Shown here piece after piece: positions 50,166-59,430 of a DNA stretch of 64,000 bases; within the stretch, counting starts at the first letter, position 1; every line of letters starts with the position of its first letter. The notes beneath the pieces are model-generated. The model made no database searches. It was given only the letters and a program-made list of their open reading frames with translations, and was not told the origin of the DNA. Where the stretch lies: positions 392,781 to 456,780 of the forward strand of contig NZ_LMNA01000030.1 of the NCBI RefSeq assembly GCF_001422445.1, in the 5' to 3' direction. The position numbers and the translations under genes are program-made. This DNA is from Pseudorhodoferax sp. Leaf274 (lineage in GTDB: Bacteria; Pseudomonadota; Gammaproteobacteria; Burkholderiales; Burkholderiaceae_C).

Positions 50166-50926
50166 GCCGTACGGGACACTGGAGTGAACAGTGCGGACCA
50201 GTATACGGGGTCGAATAACCAGGGCGGCTCTGGCGCCAGGGCGTCCTGCCGCAGTCGAGACACGAAGTCCGCGCGCGCCATTTCGGCCGCGCCCAGCGAG
50301 GCCAGATGGCGCGTGTTCTGCTGGCAGTCGATCTGCACGACGCCGTGCTGGCGGCACCAGGCCACGAGGGCGGCCAGCGCGATCTTCGAGGCATCGGTGG
50401 CGCGCGCGAACATGGATTCGCCGAACACGGCCCGGCCCAGGCCCACGCAGTACAGGCCGCCGGCCAGCTGCCCGTCGACCCAGGTCTCCACGCTGTGCGC
50501 GCTGCCCGCGGCGTGCAGGTCTTCGTAGGCGCGCACCATTTCCGGCACGATCCAGGTGCCCGCCTGGCCTTCGCGCGGGCTGCCGGCGCAGGCGCGCACG
50601 ACCGCGCCGAACGCGCTGTCGAAGCGCACCTCGCAGCCCGGCGTCGCGACGAAGCGCTGCAGCGTCTTGCGCAGGGAGCGGTGCAGCCGGAAGGCGCCGG
50701 TCTGCAGCACCATGCGCGGGTCCGGGCTCCACCACAGGATGGGCTGGCCCTCGCTGAACCAGGGGTAGACGCCGGTGCCGTAGGCGGCGCGCAGGCTGTC
50801 CACGTCCAGGCTGCCGCCCGCCGCGAGGAGGCCGGGGGCAGGGTCCTGCGGACCCCAGGCCTGGACCACCGGCGGCAGGGGCTCGCCGGGTGCCAGCCAG
50901 GGCAGTGTGGGGCGGCGCGGTGTCAT
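50162..50926 (-). CDS. aat: Leucyl/phenylalanyl-tRNA--protein transferase
   Basis: 254 residues. Adds Leu or Phe to N-terminal Arg/Lys of proteins. Family motifs: [23 protein letters not shown] (split) at about 52-75, [19 protein letters not shown] and [26 protein letters not shown]. First gene of aat-bpt-iclR. No strong ribosome site before the ATG at 50926. Confidence 0.96.
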   Translation of the reverse strand: MTPRRPTLPWLAPGEPLPPVVQAWGPQDPAPGLLAAGGSLDVDSLRAAYGTGVYPWFSEGQPILWWSPDPRMVLQTGAFRLHRSLRKTLQRFVATPGCEVRFDSAFGAVVRACAGSPREGQAGTWIVPEMVRAYEDLHAAGSAHSVETWVDGQLAGGLYCVGLGRAVFGESMFARATDASKIALAALVAWCRQHGVVQIDCQQNTRHLASLGAAEMARADFVSRLRQDALAPEPPWLFDPVYWSALFTPVSRTA

Positions 50927-51030
50927 GGCAGGGGCCGGCCAGCCACGCCCGGCGGAAGTCCGGGCTGGACGAATGGCACGCCCGTCAGCCGCACGGGGCC
51001 CGCCTGCAATCGATGATGCGCAAGTTGATG

Positions 51031-51045
51031 CTCAATTGTGTTGAG
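51031..51045. promoter_or_regulatory. LysR-type operator motif, copy 1
   Basis: CTCAATTGTGTTGAG: CTCAA/TTGAG arms with a five-base centre, containing T-N11-A. A nearly identical sequence is at 58324-58338. Lies in the 283-base spacer between divergent aat and the HD-GYP gene; the rest of that spacer holds no gene, only a possible -35/-10 pair (TTGTAG 51077, TAATGG 51099). Confidence 0.4.
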
Positions 51046-51209
51046 GCAGCCGCGCCACGGCGGGGCGCCTGCTGCGTTGTAGGTTCGTTCTGCACAAATA
51101 ATGGCATATCACGTCACCGAACTGGCGCTGCAAGCCAGTGACGCTTCATTTTCCGGCCGCCCGATCGCGCATGCGTCGAGCGCGTAGCCGAGGACAAGGA
51201 CTCAAACCA

Positions 51210-52850
51210 ATGGCGATGGACCTCGTGGGGGATCTGCTGGCCCGGCTGGACCAGCTCAATGCAATCGGTACCGCCTTGTCCAAGGAGCGCGACACCGATG
51301 CCTTGCTGGAAGGCATCCTCATCGCGGCCAAGAACATCACCCATGCCGACGGCGGCACCTTGTACCGCATGACCGAGGACGGCGGAGCGCTGCGGTTCGA
51401 GATCATGCGCACCAACTCCCTGGAACTGTTCCTGGGCGGCACCACGGGCCGCGCCATCGAGTTCCCCGCGCTGCAGCTGGTCAATCCCGACGGCAGCTTC
51501 AACGACAGCATGGTGGCGACCTACGCCGCCATCCACGACCGCACCGTCAACATCGCCGACGCCTACGCGGAAGAGGGCTTCGACTTCTCGGGCACGCGCG
51601 CCTTCGACAAGCGCACGGGCTACCGCTCGCAGTCCTTCCTCACCGTGCCGATGAAGAACCACGATGGCGAAGTCATCGGCGTGCTGCAGCTCATCAATGC
51701 GCAGGAGCCGGACCTGGGCCGCGTCGTCACCTTCTCCGAGGCCGACCAGCGGCTGGTGGAGTCGCTGGCCTCGCAGGCCGCCATCGCGCTGTCGAACCGG
51801 CAACTGGTCATCCAGCTGGAGGAGCTGTTCGAGTCGTTCATCCACCTGATCAACATGGCGATCGACGACAAGTCGCCCTACACGGGCGGCCACTGCAACC
51901 GCGTGCCCGAGCTGACCATGATGCTGGCCGACGCGGTGGACGCCACCGAGGACGGCCCGCTCGCCAGCTTCAAGATGAGCGAGCGCGACCGCTACGAGCT
52001 CAAGATCGCCGGCCTGCTGCACGACTGCGGCAAGATCTCCACGCCGGTGCATGTCGTGGACAAGGCGACCAAGCTACAGACCCTGTTCGACCGCGTCGTC
52101 CTGCTCGACACCCGCTTCGAGGTGCTGCGGCGCGATGCGGAGATCGCCGCGCTCAAGCGCCAGCTGGCACTGCGGCCCTGCGTCGATCCCGTCGCGGAGG
52201 CGCAGGCCGCAGCGGCCTGCACCACCGAGCAGGCTGCGCTGGACGAGGAGCGCGACTTCATCCGCAAGCTCAACCGCGGCACCGAGTACTTCGACGAGGG
52301 CACGGCCGCGCGCCTGCAATCCCTGTCCGAACGGCGCCGCTGGTCCGGCCCCGACGGCCTGGAGCTGCCGTTCCTGACCGCAGACGAGCTGGAGAACCTG
52401 TCGATCCGCCGCGGCACGCTGACCGCGAAGGAGCGCGACATCATCAACTACCACATCGTCGCCACCAACCGCATGCTGGAGCAGGTGCCCTGGCCCAAGC
52501 ACCTGCGCAACGTGCCCGAGTTCGCCGGCGGCCACCACGAGCGCATGGACGGGCGCGGCTATCCCAAGGGCCTGATGCGGCACGAGATGTCGGTGCAGGC
52601 GCGCATGCTGGGCATCGCCGACATCTTCGAGGCGCTGACCGCGGCGGACCGCCCCTACAAGCCCGGCATGAAGGTGTCCAAGGCGCTGGAGATCATGGTG
52701 CGCTTCAAGAAGAACGGCCACATCGATCCCGACCTGTTCGACGTGTTCATGCACCAGGGCGTGTACCGGCGCTATGCCGAACGCTTCCTGGACGCCGACC
52801 AGATGGACGTGCGGCCCGCCGCCACGCCGGCGCCGGACACGGTGGCCTGA
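51210..52850 (+). CDS. GAF and HD-GYP domain phosphodiesterase
   Basis: 546-residue cytoplasmic protein: GAF sensor domain (about 28-190), linker helix, then an HD-GYP-type domain with HD in LLHDCGK (about 270) and HHERMDGRGYPKGL (about 441-454). HD-GYP enzymes hydrolyse c-di-GMP. Between these motifs about 150 residues of charged insertion (VLRRDAEIAALKRQLAL onward) lengthen the domain, as in the subfamily of long HD proteins. ATG 51210 has AAGGA nine bases upstream; ATG 51216 possible. Stop abuts argA's stop. Confidence 0.9.
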   Translation: MAMDLVGDLLARLDQLNAIGTALSKERDTDALLEGILIAAKNITHADGGTLYRMTEDGGALRFEIMRTNSLELFLGGTTGRAIEFPALQLVNPDGSFNDSMVATYAAIHDRTVNIADAYAEEGFDFSGTRAFDKRTGYRSQSFLTVPMKNHDGEVIGVLQLINAQEPDLGRVVTFSEADQRLVESLASQAAIALSNRQLVIQLEELFESFIHLINMAIDDKSPYTGGHCNRVPELTMMLADAVDATEDGPLASFKMSERDRYELKIAGLLHDCGKISTPVHVVDKATKLQTLFDRVVLLDTRFEVLRRDAEIAALKRQLALRPCVDPVAEAQAAAACTTEQAALDEERDFIRKLNRGTEYFDEGTAARLQSLSERRRWSGPDGLELPFLTADELENLSIRRGTLTAKERDIINYHIVATNRMLEQVPWPKHLRNVPEFAGGHHERMDGRGYPKGLMRHEMSVQARMLGIADIFEALTAADRPYKPGMKVSKALEIMVRFKKNGHIDPDLFDVFMHQGVYRRYAERFLDADQMDVRPAATPAPDTVA

Positions 52851-54200
52851 TCAGCCCAGCTTCTTCACCAGCACCTGGCTGCGCCGGTCCCAGTTGTACT
52901 TGCGCTTGCGGGCCTCCGGCAGCCACTCGGGGTCGACCGGCTGGAAGCCCCGCTTGATGAACCAATGCATGGTGCGCGTGGTCAGCACAAAGATGCTGTT
53001 GAGCCCGGCCTGGCGCGCGCGGTACTCGATGCGCTTCAACACCTTCTCGCCGTCGCCCTGGCCCTGGCTCTGCGGCGACACCGTGAGCGCCGCCATTTCT
53101 GCGGTCTTGGCTTCGGGGTAGGGGTACAGCGCCGCGCACGCGAAGATCACGCCGTCGTGCTCGATCACCGTGTAGAGGTGGGCGTCGCGCTCGATCTCGG
53201 TGCGGCTGCGCTTGACCAGCGTGCCGTCCTTCTCGAAGGGTTCGATCAGCTGCAGGATGCCGCCCACGTCGTCGCTGGAGGCCTCGCGCACGCTTTCCAG
53301 CTTCTCGTCGATGACCATGGTGCCGATGCCATCGTGCACGTAGATCTCCAGCAGCAGCGCGCCGTCCAGCGCGAACGGCAGGATGTGGCTGCGCTCCACG
53401 CCGGCCTTGCAGGCCTTCACGCAGTGCTGCAGGTAAAAGCCCGTGTCGGTGGGCTGCAGCGGGGTGGGCAGCGTGGCCAGCAGCTGCTCGGCCGCGGCCA
53501 GCGGCAGCTCGGTGTCGATGGGGTTGTCGTCGGACGCCGGTTCGCCCGGCTGCATGCGGATGCCCGGCACCTCGGTCAGGAAGATCAGCTTGTCGGCCTG
53601 CAGCCCGGTGGCCACGCTGGTCGCCACTTCTTCCATGGTCAGGTTGAAGGCCTCGCCCGTGGGCGAGAAGCCGAACGGCGACAGCAGCACCAGCGCGCCC
53701 ATGTCCAGCGTGCGCAGCAGGCCCGCCACGTCGACCTTGCGCACCGAGCCCGAATGCTGGAAGTCCACGCCGTCGACGATGCCCACCGGCCGCGCGGTGA
53801 TGAAGTTGCCCGAGATCACGCGCACCGTGGCGCCGGCCATCGGCGTGTTGGGCAGGCCCTGGCTGAAGGCCGCCTCGATCTCGTAGCGCAGCTGGCCGGC
53901 CGCTTCCTGCGCGCAGTCCAGTGCCACGCCGTCGGTGATGCGGATGCCGTGCGAGAAGCGCGCCTGGTGCCCCTTGGCGCGCAGCTGCTCGTCCACCTGC
54001 GGCCGAAAGCCGTGCACCAGCACGATGCGCACGCCCATGGCCTGGATCAGCGCCAGGTCCTGCGCGATGGACTGCAGCTTGCCGGCGGCGATGGCCTCGC
54101 CGGCGATGCCGACCACGAAGGTCTTGCCGCGGTGCGTGTGGATGTACGGCGCGACCGAGCGGAACCAGGGGACGAAGGTGAAATTGAAAACAGCGGACAT
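52851..54200 (-). CDS. argA: Amino-acid N-acetyltransferase (NAGS)
   Basis: 449 residues, the classical ArgA. An N-terminal amino-acid-kinase-like domain (about 20-285: VVGIAGEAI, VLVHGFRPQVDEQL, VALDCAQEA) binds arginine for feedback inhibition; a C-terminal GNAT domain (about 305-449: EMAALTVSPQSQGQGDG, RTMHWFIKRGF) makes N-acetylglutamate from glutamate and acetyl-CoA, the first step of arginine synthesis. ATG 54200 gives the usual N-terminus; an ATG 15 codons upstream gives a Pro/Cys-rich leader and is less likely. Divergent from hrpA. Confidence 0.95.
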   Translation of the reverse strand: MSAVFNFTFVPWFRSVAPYIHTHRGKTFVVGIAGEAIAAGKLQSIAQDLALIQAMGVRIVLVHGFRPQVDEQLRAKGHQARFSHGIRITDGVALDCAQEAAGQLRYEIEAAFSQGLPNTPMAGATVRVISGNFITARPVGIVDGVDFQHSGSVRKVDVAGLLRTLDMGALVLLSPFGFSPTGEAFNLTMEEVATSVATGLQADKLIFLTEVPGIRMQPGEPASDDNPIDTELPLAAAEQLLATLPTPLQPTDTGFYLQHCVKACKAGVERSHILPFALDGALLLEIYVHDGIGTMVIDEKLESVREASSDDVGGILQLIEPFEKDGTLVKRSRTEIERDAHLYTVIEHDGVIFACAALYPYPEAKTAEMAALTVSPQSQGQGDGEKVLKRIEYRARQAGLNSIFVLTTRTMHWFIKRGFQPVDPEWLPEARKRKYNWDRRSQVLVKKLG

Positions 54201-54301
54201 GGGCGGCGGGTCTGCGCTTGGGGCGGGGCAGTGCAGGGCGTGCACTGGGATAATCCCGGATTCTCTACGAAGTCCCTGCGCGGGACGCGCGCCCTCTCCT
54301 T

Positions 54302-57300
54302 ATGCCCGAAGCCTCCGCGGCGCCCCCGGCGCCAGCCTTCACGCTGAACTTTCCCGAGTCGCTGCCCGTCTCCGGACGCCGCGACGAGATCCAGGCCGCC
54401 ATCGCGGCGCACCAGGTCGTGATCGTCTGCGGCGAGACCGGCTCGGGCAAGACCACGCAGCTGCCCAAGATCGCGCTGGCGATGGGGCGCGGCAAGGCCA
54501 ACGCGCCGGCCGGGCAGGGCCGGCTGATCGGCCACACCCAGCCGCGCCGGATCGCCGCCAGTTCGGTGGCCAAGCGCATCGCCGAGGAACTGAAGACGCC
54601 GCTGGGCGAGGTGGTGGGTTTCAAGGTGCGCTTCCAGGACCGGCTCTCGCGCGGCGCCTCGGTCAAGCTCATGACCGACGGCATCCTGCTGGCCGAGACG
54701 CAGACCGACCCGCTGCTGAAGGCGTACGACACGCTGATCATCGACGAGGCGCACGAACGCAGCCTCAACATCGACTTCCTGCTGGGCTACCTGCGCCAGA
54801 TCCTGCCGCGCCGGCCCGACCTCAAGGTCATCGTGACCTCGGCCACCATCGACGCAGACCGCTTCGCCCAGCATTTCAGAAGTGCCCAGGGCCCGGCGCC
54901 GGTGATCATGGTCTCCGGGCGCATGTTCCCGGTGGAGCAGCGCTGGCGCCCGTACGAGGAGTCGCGCGACTACGGCCTGAACGAGGCCATCGCCGACGGT
55001 GTGGATGAGCTGTGGCGCGACCCGCGCCAGGGCGGCGACATCCTGGTCTTCCTGCCTGGCGAACGCGAGATCCGCGAGGCCGCCGACCACCTGCGCGGCC
55101 ACCTGCAGCACCAGCCCCTGCTGCGCGACGCCCAGGTGCTGCCGCTGTTCGCGCGCCTGTCCCAGGCCGAGCAGGACGAGATCTTCGTGCTGCGCGGCAA
55201 GCGCCGCATCGTGCTGGCCACCAACGTGGCCGAGACCTCGCTGACCGTGCCCGGCATCCGCTACGTGATCGATGCCGGCACCGCGCGTGTCAAGCGCTAC
55301 AGCCTGCGCAGCAAGGTCGAGCAGTTGCTGGTCGAGCCCATCAGCCAGGCCGCGGCCAACCAGCGCGCCGGCCGCTGCGGCCGCGTGGCCGACGGCATCT
55401 GCATCCGGCTCTACGGCGAGGACGACTTCAACGGCCGCCCGCGCTTCACCGACCCCGAGATCCTGCGCAGCTCGCTGGCCGGCGTGATCCTGCGCATGAA
55501 GTCGCTGCACCTGGGCGAGGTGGAGGACTTCCCCTTCGTCGAGGCACCGTCCAGGCGGGCCATCACCGACGGCTACCAGCTGCTCAACGAACTCGGCGCG
55601 GTGGACGACAACAACGTGCTGACCGCCGTCGGCGCCGAGCTGGCCCGGTTGCCGCTGGACCCGCGCGTAGGCCGCATCATCCTGGCCGGCCGCGAGCGCC
55701 AGGCCTTGAGCGAGGTGCTCATCATCGCCTCGGCCCTGTCGGTGCAGGACGTGCGCGACCGGCCCATGGACGCGCAGGCCCAGGCCGACCAGCAGCACGC
55801 CAAGTTCGACGACGAGAAAAGCGAGTTCAGCGGCTACCTGCGGCTGTGGGACTGGTTGGCCCAGGCCCGCGGCGGCCATGCCGGCCCCGACGGCGCAGCC
55901 ACCCACAAGCTGACGAACCGGCAGCACGAACAGCTGCTGCGCCAGAACTTCATCAGCATCCGCCGCGTGCGCGAGTGGCGCGACATCCACAGCCAGCTGC
56001 TGACCGTCGTGACCGAACACCGCTGGAAGCTCAACGACCAGCCCGCCAGCTACGAGCAGCTGCACAAGGCCATGCTCGCGGGCCTGCTCGGCAACATCGG
56101 CTTCAAGCCCGAGGACGAAGACCTCTACCTCGGCGCGCGCGGCATCAAGTTCCACCGCCATCCGGGCGCCCACCTCAAGAAGAAGCCGGGCCGCTGGATC
56201 GCCGTGGCCGAACTCGTGGAGACCACGCGGTTGTTCGGCCGCGGCATCGCCAACATCGAGCCGCAGTGGCTGGAAGAGGTCGGCGCGCACCTGCTCAAGA
56301 AGCAGCTGCTCGACCCGCACTGGGAGAAGAAGGACGCCGAGGTCGTGGCGCTGGAGCGCGCCACGCTCTATGGCCTCGTGGTCTACAACAACCGGCGCAT
56401 GCCCTACAGCCGCGTGGACGCGGCCGGCGCGCGCGAGATCTTCATCCGCCAGGGCCTGGTGGCCGGCGAGTGGGAGACCAAGCTGCCGTTCGCCGCCGCC
56501 AACGCGCGCACCATCGCGCAGGTCGAGGCGCTGGAACACAAGTCGCGCCGGCAGGACGTGCTGGTCGACGAGGAACTGATCTACGCCTTCTACGACGCCC
56601 AGCTGCCCCCCGAGGTGCACAGCGGCCGGCTGTTCGAGGCCTGGTGGCGCGATGCCTCGCGCACCAATCCCAAGCTCCTGCAGCTCACGCGTGAAGAACT
56701 CATGCGCCACGAGGCCGCCGGCATCACGACCGAGACCTTCCCGCGCACCGTGCGCCTGGGCGGCGTGGACTGCGCGGCCAGCTACCTGCACGAGCCCGGC
56801 AACCCGCGCGACGGTGTCACCGTGACCGTGCCCCTCTTCGTGCTGAACCAGGTGGCCGAGGAGCGCTGCGAGTGGCTCGTGCCCGGCATGCTCAAGGACA
56901 AGATCCAGGCGCTGCTCAAGAGCCTGCCGCAGCGCCCGCGCTCGCGCTTCGTGCCGCTGCCCGAATCGGCCGCGCGGCTGGCCGCCGAACTGCCGTTCGG
57001 GCAGGGCGGGCTGGTCGACGTGCTGCTCAAGGCCGTGCGCGACCAGACCGGCATCGACGTCAAGAAGGCCGATTTCAAGCTCGACATGCTGAGCCCGCAC
57101 CTGTTCATGAACCTGCAGGTGGTGGACGAGCATGGCCGCCAGCGCGGCATGGGCCGCAACCTGGGGGCGCTGAAGGCCGAACTGGGGACGCAGGCGCGCG
57201 GCGCCTTCCAGGCCCTGGCGGCATTGAAGACGGCAACACCAGCGCCCGCGCCGGCTGCCGCGCAGGCCGAAGCGAAGGCCGTGAAGGCTGCGCCGCCGGC

Positions 57301-58174
57301 CCCCGCCACGCCGCAGTTGCCCGCCAACCAGCGCCACACCCAGTGGGACTTCGGCGAACTGCCCGAGTTGCTGGAGATCCGCAAGGGCGGCCAGAGCGTG
57401 ATCGGCTTCCCGGCCCTGGTGGACGACAGCGACGCCGTGCGCATCGAGGTCTTCGACGAACCCGATGTCGCCGCCACCAGGCACCGCGCCGGCCTGCGCC
57501 GGTTGTTCGCGCTGCAGATCCGCGACGCCCTGAAGTACCTGGAGAAGAACATCCCGGACCTGCAGAAGATGGCAGTGGCCTACATGCCGCTCGGCACGCA
57601 GGAAATGCTGCGCGGCCAGATCATCGACGTGGCGCTGGACCGGGCCTTCCTGCAGGAGCCGCTGCCCACCGACGCGCAGGCCTTCAAGCGCCGCATCGAC
57701 GAAGGCCGCGGCCGGCTCAACCTGATCGCGGGCGAGGTGGCGCGGCTGGCCGGCGCCATCCTCGTCGAGTACGCCGCCGCGCTGCGCAAGCTGAAGGACG
57801 CCCGCCCGAACGCCGACGTGGCCGCCGACGTGCAGCAGCAGCTGCAGCGCCTGGTGCCCAAGGACTTCCTGGCCGTGACGCCCTGGCCGCAGCTGCAGCA
57901 CTTCCCGCGCTACCTCAAGGCCGTCGTGCTGCGGCTCGACAAACTGCGCGCCGACCCCGCACGCGATGCCACGCGCCTTTCGGAACTCAAGCCCCAGGAG
58001 CAGCGCTACTGGCGCCTCGTGGCCGAACGCAAGGGCCAGGTCGATGGCCGCATGCAGGAGCTGCGCTGGCTGCTGGAAGAACTGCGCGTGAGCTTCTTCG
58101 CGCAGGAGCTGCGCACCCCGCAGCCGGTGAGCACCAAGCGGCTGGACAAGACCTGGGCGCAGCTGAACCTGTGA
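54302..58174 (+). CDS. hrpA: ATP-dependent RNA helicase HrpA
   Basis: 1290 residues. DEAH-box helicase: GETGSGKT (about 48-55), TQPRRIAA (Ia), DEAH in LIIDEAHERS (about 150), SATID (III), then QRAGRCGR (VI), helicase-associated and OB-fold domains and the long C-terminal DUF3418 region. Involved in rescuing stalled ribosomes and mRNA processing in E. coli. A Pro/Ala-rich segment around 975-1000 is a linker. The ATG at 54302 lacks a ribosome site. Confidence 0.97.
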   Translation: MPEASAAPPAPAFTLNFPESLPVSGRRDEIQAAIAAHQVVIVCGETGSGKTTQLPKIALAMGRGKANAPAGQGRLIGHTQPRRIAASSVAKRIAEELKTPLGEVVGFKVRFQDRLSRGASVKLMTDGILLAETQTDPLLKAYDTLIIDEAHERSLNIDFLLGYLRQILPRRPDLKVIVTSATIDADRFAQHFRSAQGPAPVIMVSGRMFPVEQRWRPYEESRDYGLNEAIADGVDELWRDPRQGGDILVFLPGEREIREAADHLRGHLQHQPLLRDAQVLPLFARLSQAEQDEIFVLRGKRRIVLATNVAETSLTVPGIRYVIDAGTARVKRYSLRSKVEQLLVEPISQAAANQRAGRCGRVADGICIRLYGEDDFNGRPRFTDPEILRSSLAGVILRMKSLHLGEVEDFPFVEAPSRRAITDGYQLLNELGAVDDNNVLTAVGAELARLPLDPRVGRIILAGRERQALSEVLIIASALSVQDVRDRPMDAQAQADQQHAKFDDEKSEFSGYLRLWDWLAQARGGHAGPDGAATHKLTNRQHEQLLRQNFISIRRVREWRDIHSQLLTVVTEHRWKLNDQPASYEQLHKAMLAGLLGNIGFKPEDEDLYLGARGIKFHRHPGAHLKKKPGRWIAVAELVETTRLFGRGIANIEPQWLEEVGAHLLKKQLLDPHWEKKDAEVVALERATLYGLVVYNNRRMPYSRVDAAGAREIFIRQGLVAGEWETKLPFAAANARTIAQVEALEHKSRRQDVLVDEELIYAFYDAQLPPEVHSGRLFEAWWRDASRTNPKLLQLTREELMRHEAAGITTETFPRTVRLGGVDCAASYLHEPGNPRDGVTVTVPLFVLNQVAEERCEWLVPGMLKDKIQALLKSLPQRPRSRFVPLPESAARLAAELPFGQGGLVDVLLKAVRDQTGIDVKKADFKLDMLSPHLFMNLQVVDEHGRQRGMGRNLGALKAELGTQARGAFQALAALKTATPAPAPAAAQAEAKAVKAAPPAPATPQLPANQRHTQWDFGELPELLEIRKGGQSVIGFPALVDDSDAVRIEVFDEPDVAATRHRAGLRRLFALQIRDALKYLEKNIPDLQKMAVAYMPLGTQEMLRGQIIDVALDRAFLQEPLPTDAQAFKRRIDEGRGRLNLIAGEVARLAGAILVEYAAALRKLKDARPNADVAADVQQQLQRLVPKDFLAVTPWPQLQHFPRYLKAVVLRLDKLRADPARDATRLSELKPQEQRYWRLVAERKGQVDGRMQELRWLLEELRVSFFAQELRTPQPVSTKRLDKTWAQLNL

Positions 58175-58323
58175 GGCACCGCACGGGCGCGTGCGCCACC
58201 TGCGTGTTCGCATCCGGCGCATAGCTGTGTTGCGCGGCGCGGCCTTTCGCCGGGCGGGCGCCATGGCCAAACTGGGCGGACCCGCGCCAGCCAGGCGGCC
58301 GCCTTCGGTTGCGGTCGCGGCTG

Positions 58324-58338
58324 CTCAATTGCGTTGAA
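58324..58338. promoter_or_regulatory. LysR-type operator motif, copy 2
   Basis: CTCAATTGCGTTGAA: the inner TCAATTGCGTTGA is a T-N11-A dyad identical at 12 of 13 positions to 51032-51044. It lies 37 bases before the alpha/beta hydrolase start and one gene upstream of a LysR regulator, the obvious candidate binder. Confidence 0.42.
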
Positions 58339-58375
58339 CACGCCTTCGAACCCCGCCGTCGATCCCGGAGACACC

Positions 58376-59311
58376 ATGCACGCCGTCCCCTGCCCATCCG
58401 GCCGCGCCTGCCCCGCCAGCGCGCGCTGCAGCCCCGCACGCCTTTCCCCCTCGGTGCCCGACCGGGCCCGCCGCCGGCTGGCGGCGGGCCTGCTGGCCGT
58501 GGCCTGCCTGCTGCCGATGGTGGCTGCGGCCCAGGGTCCGCAACGCAAGACCGTCAAGACCGCCGATGCCACCATCGCCTACCACGCCGAAGGCAGCGGA
58601 CCGCTGTTCATGGTCATCGCGTCCACCGGGCGCGGCACCGAGGAGTTCGGTGCGCTCGCGGCCCGGCTGGTGGCACGCGGCTACCGTGTGCTGCGCCCCG
58701 AGCCGCGCGGCATCGGCGGCAGCGTGGGCCCGATGGAGGCCGTCAGCTTCCACGATTTCGCGCGGGACTTCGCCGCCGTCATCGAGCAGGAGGGCGGCAC
58801 GCCCACGGTGGTGGCGGGCCATGCCTACGGCAACTGGATCGCACGCGTGATCGCCACCGACTTTCCTGCCCTGACGCGCGGCGTGGTGCTGCTGGCCGCC
58901 GGCGCCAGGACCTGGCCCCAGGCGCTGAGCGACGCCATCACCACGATCAACGACCCTGCGTCCACCGAGGCGCAGCGGCTCGCCGGCCTGCGGCTGGGCT
59001 TCTTCGCCGAGGGCAACGACCCGCGGCCCTGGCTGGACGGCTGGTACCAGGACGTCACGCGCAGCCAGCGCGCCGCGCGCCAGCGCACCCGGCAAGCCGA
59101 CTGGTGGGCCGCGGGCAGGGCGCCGATGCTCGACCTGCAGGCCGCCGCCGACCCGTTCCGCCCAGCCTCTTCGCGCAACGAACTGAAGGACGAGTTCCCC
59201 GACCGCGTCACGGTGCGCGTCGTCGAAGGCGCGAGCCATGCCCTGCCGGCGGAACAGCCCGGGGCCACCGCCGACGCCATGGCCGACTGGGCCGACCGCC
59301 TGCCACGCTGA
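58376..59311 (+). CDS. Exported alpha/beta hydrolase with Ala at nucleophile site
   Basis: 311 residues. A long n-region then a hydrophobic RRRLAAGLLAVACLLPMVAAAQ signal peptide, followed by an alpha/beta hydrolase fold: oxyanion/turn PEPRGIGGS, nucleophile elbow AGHAYGNW and late His in EGASHALP. The elbow normally reads G-x-S-x-G; here Ser is Ala, as in a known GHA-[FY]-G subgroup whose chemistry is unclear. Strong GGAG ribosome site six bases before ATG 58376; upstream in-frame ATG 58334 lacks one. Next gene is a LysR regulator on the same strand. Confidence 0.85.
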   Translation: MHAVPCPSGRACPASARCSPARLSPSVPDRARRRLAAGLLAVACLLPMVAAAQGPQRKTVKTADATIAYHAEGSGPLFMVIASTGRGTEEFGALAARLVARGYRVLRPEPRGIGGSVGPMEAVSFHDFARDFAAVIEQEGGTPTVVAGHAYGNWIARVIATDFPALTRGVVLLAAGARTWPQALSDAITTINDPASTEAQRLAGLRLGFFAEGNDPRPWLDGWYQDVTRSQRAARQRTRQADWWAAGRAPMLDLQAAADPFRPASSRNELKDEFPDRVTVRVVEGASHALPAEQPGATADAMADWADRLPR

Positions 59312-59430
59312 AGGCCCGGCCGCGCCGCGCCTTGGCGGCCCCTTCCGCGGGCCGGGGTAACCCCGGCCGGCGTTCGCGCAGCGCACCCGCACAATGCCGC
59401 GTTTCAGTTGCACGGAACAGGTGTTTGTCG

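Noticed and set aside
54047-58270. Long minus-strand open frame antisense to hrpA
   Set aside because: Same shadow signature; hrpA on the plus strand has complete helicase motifs.
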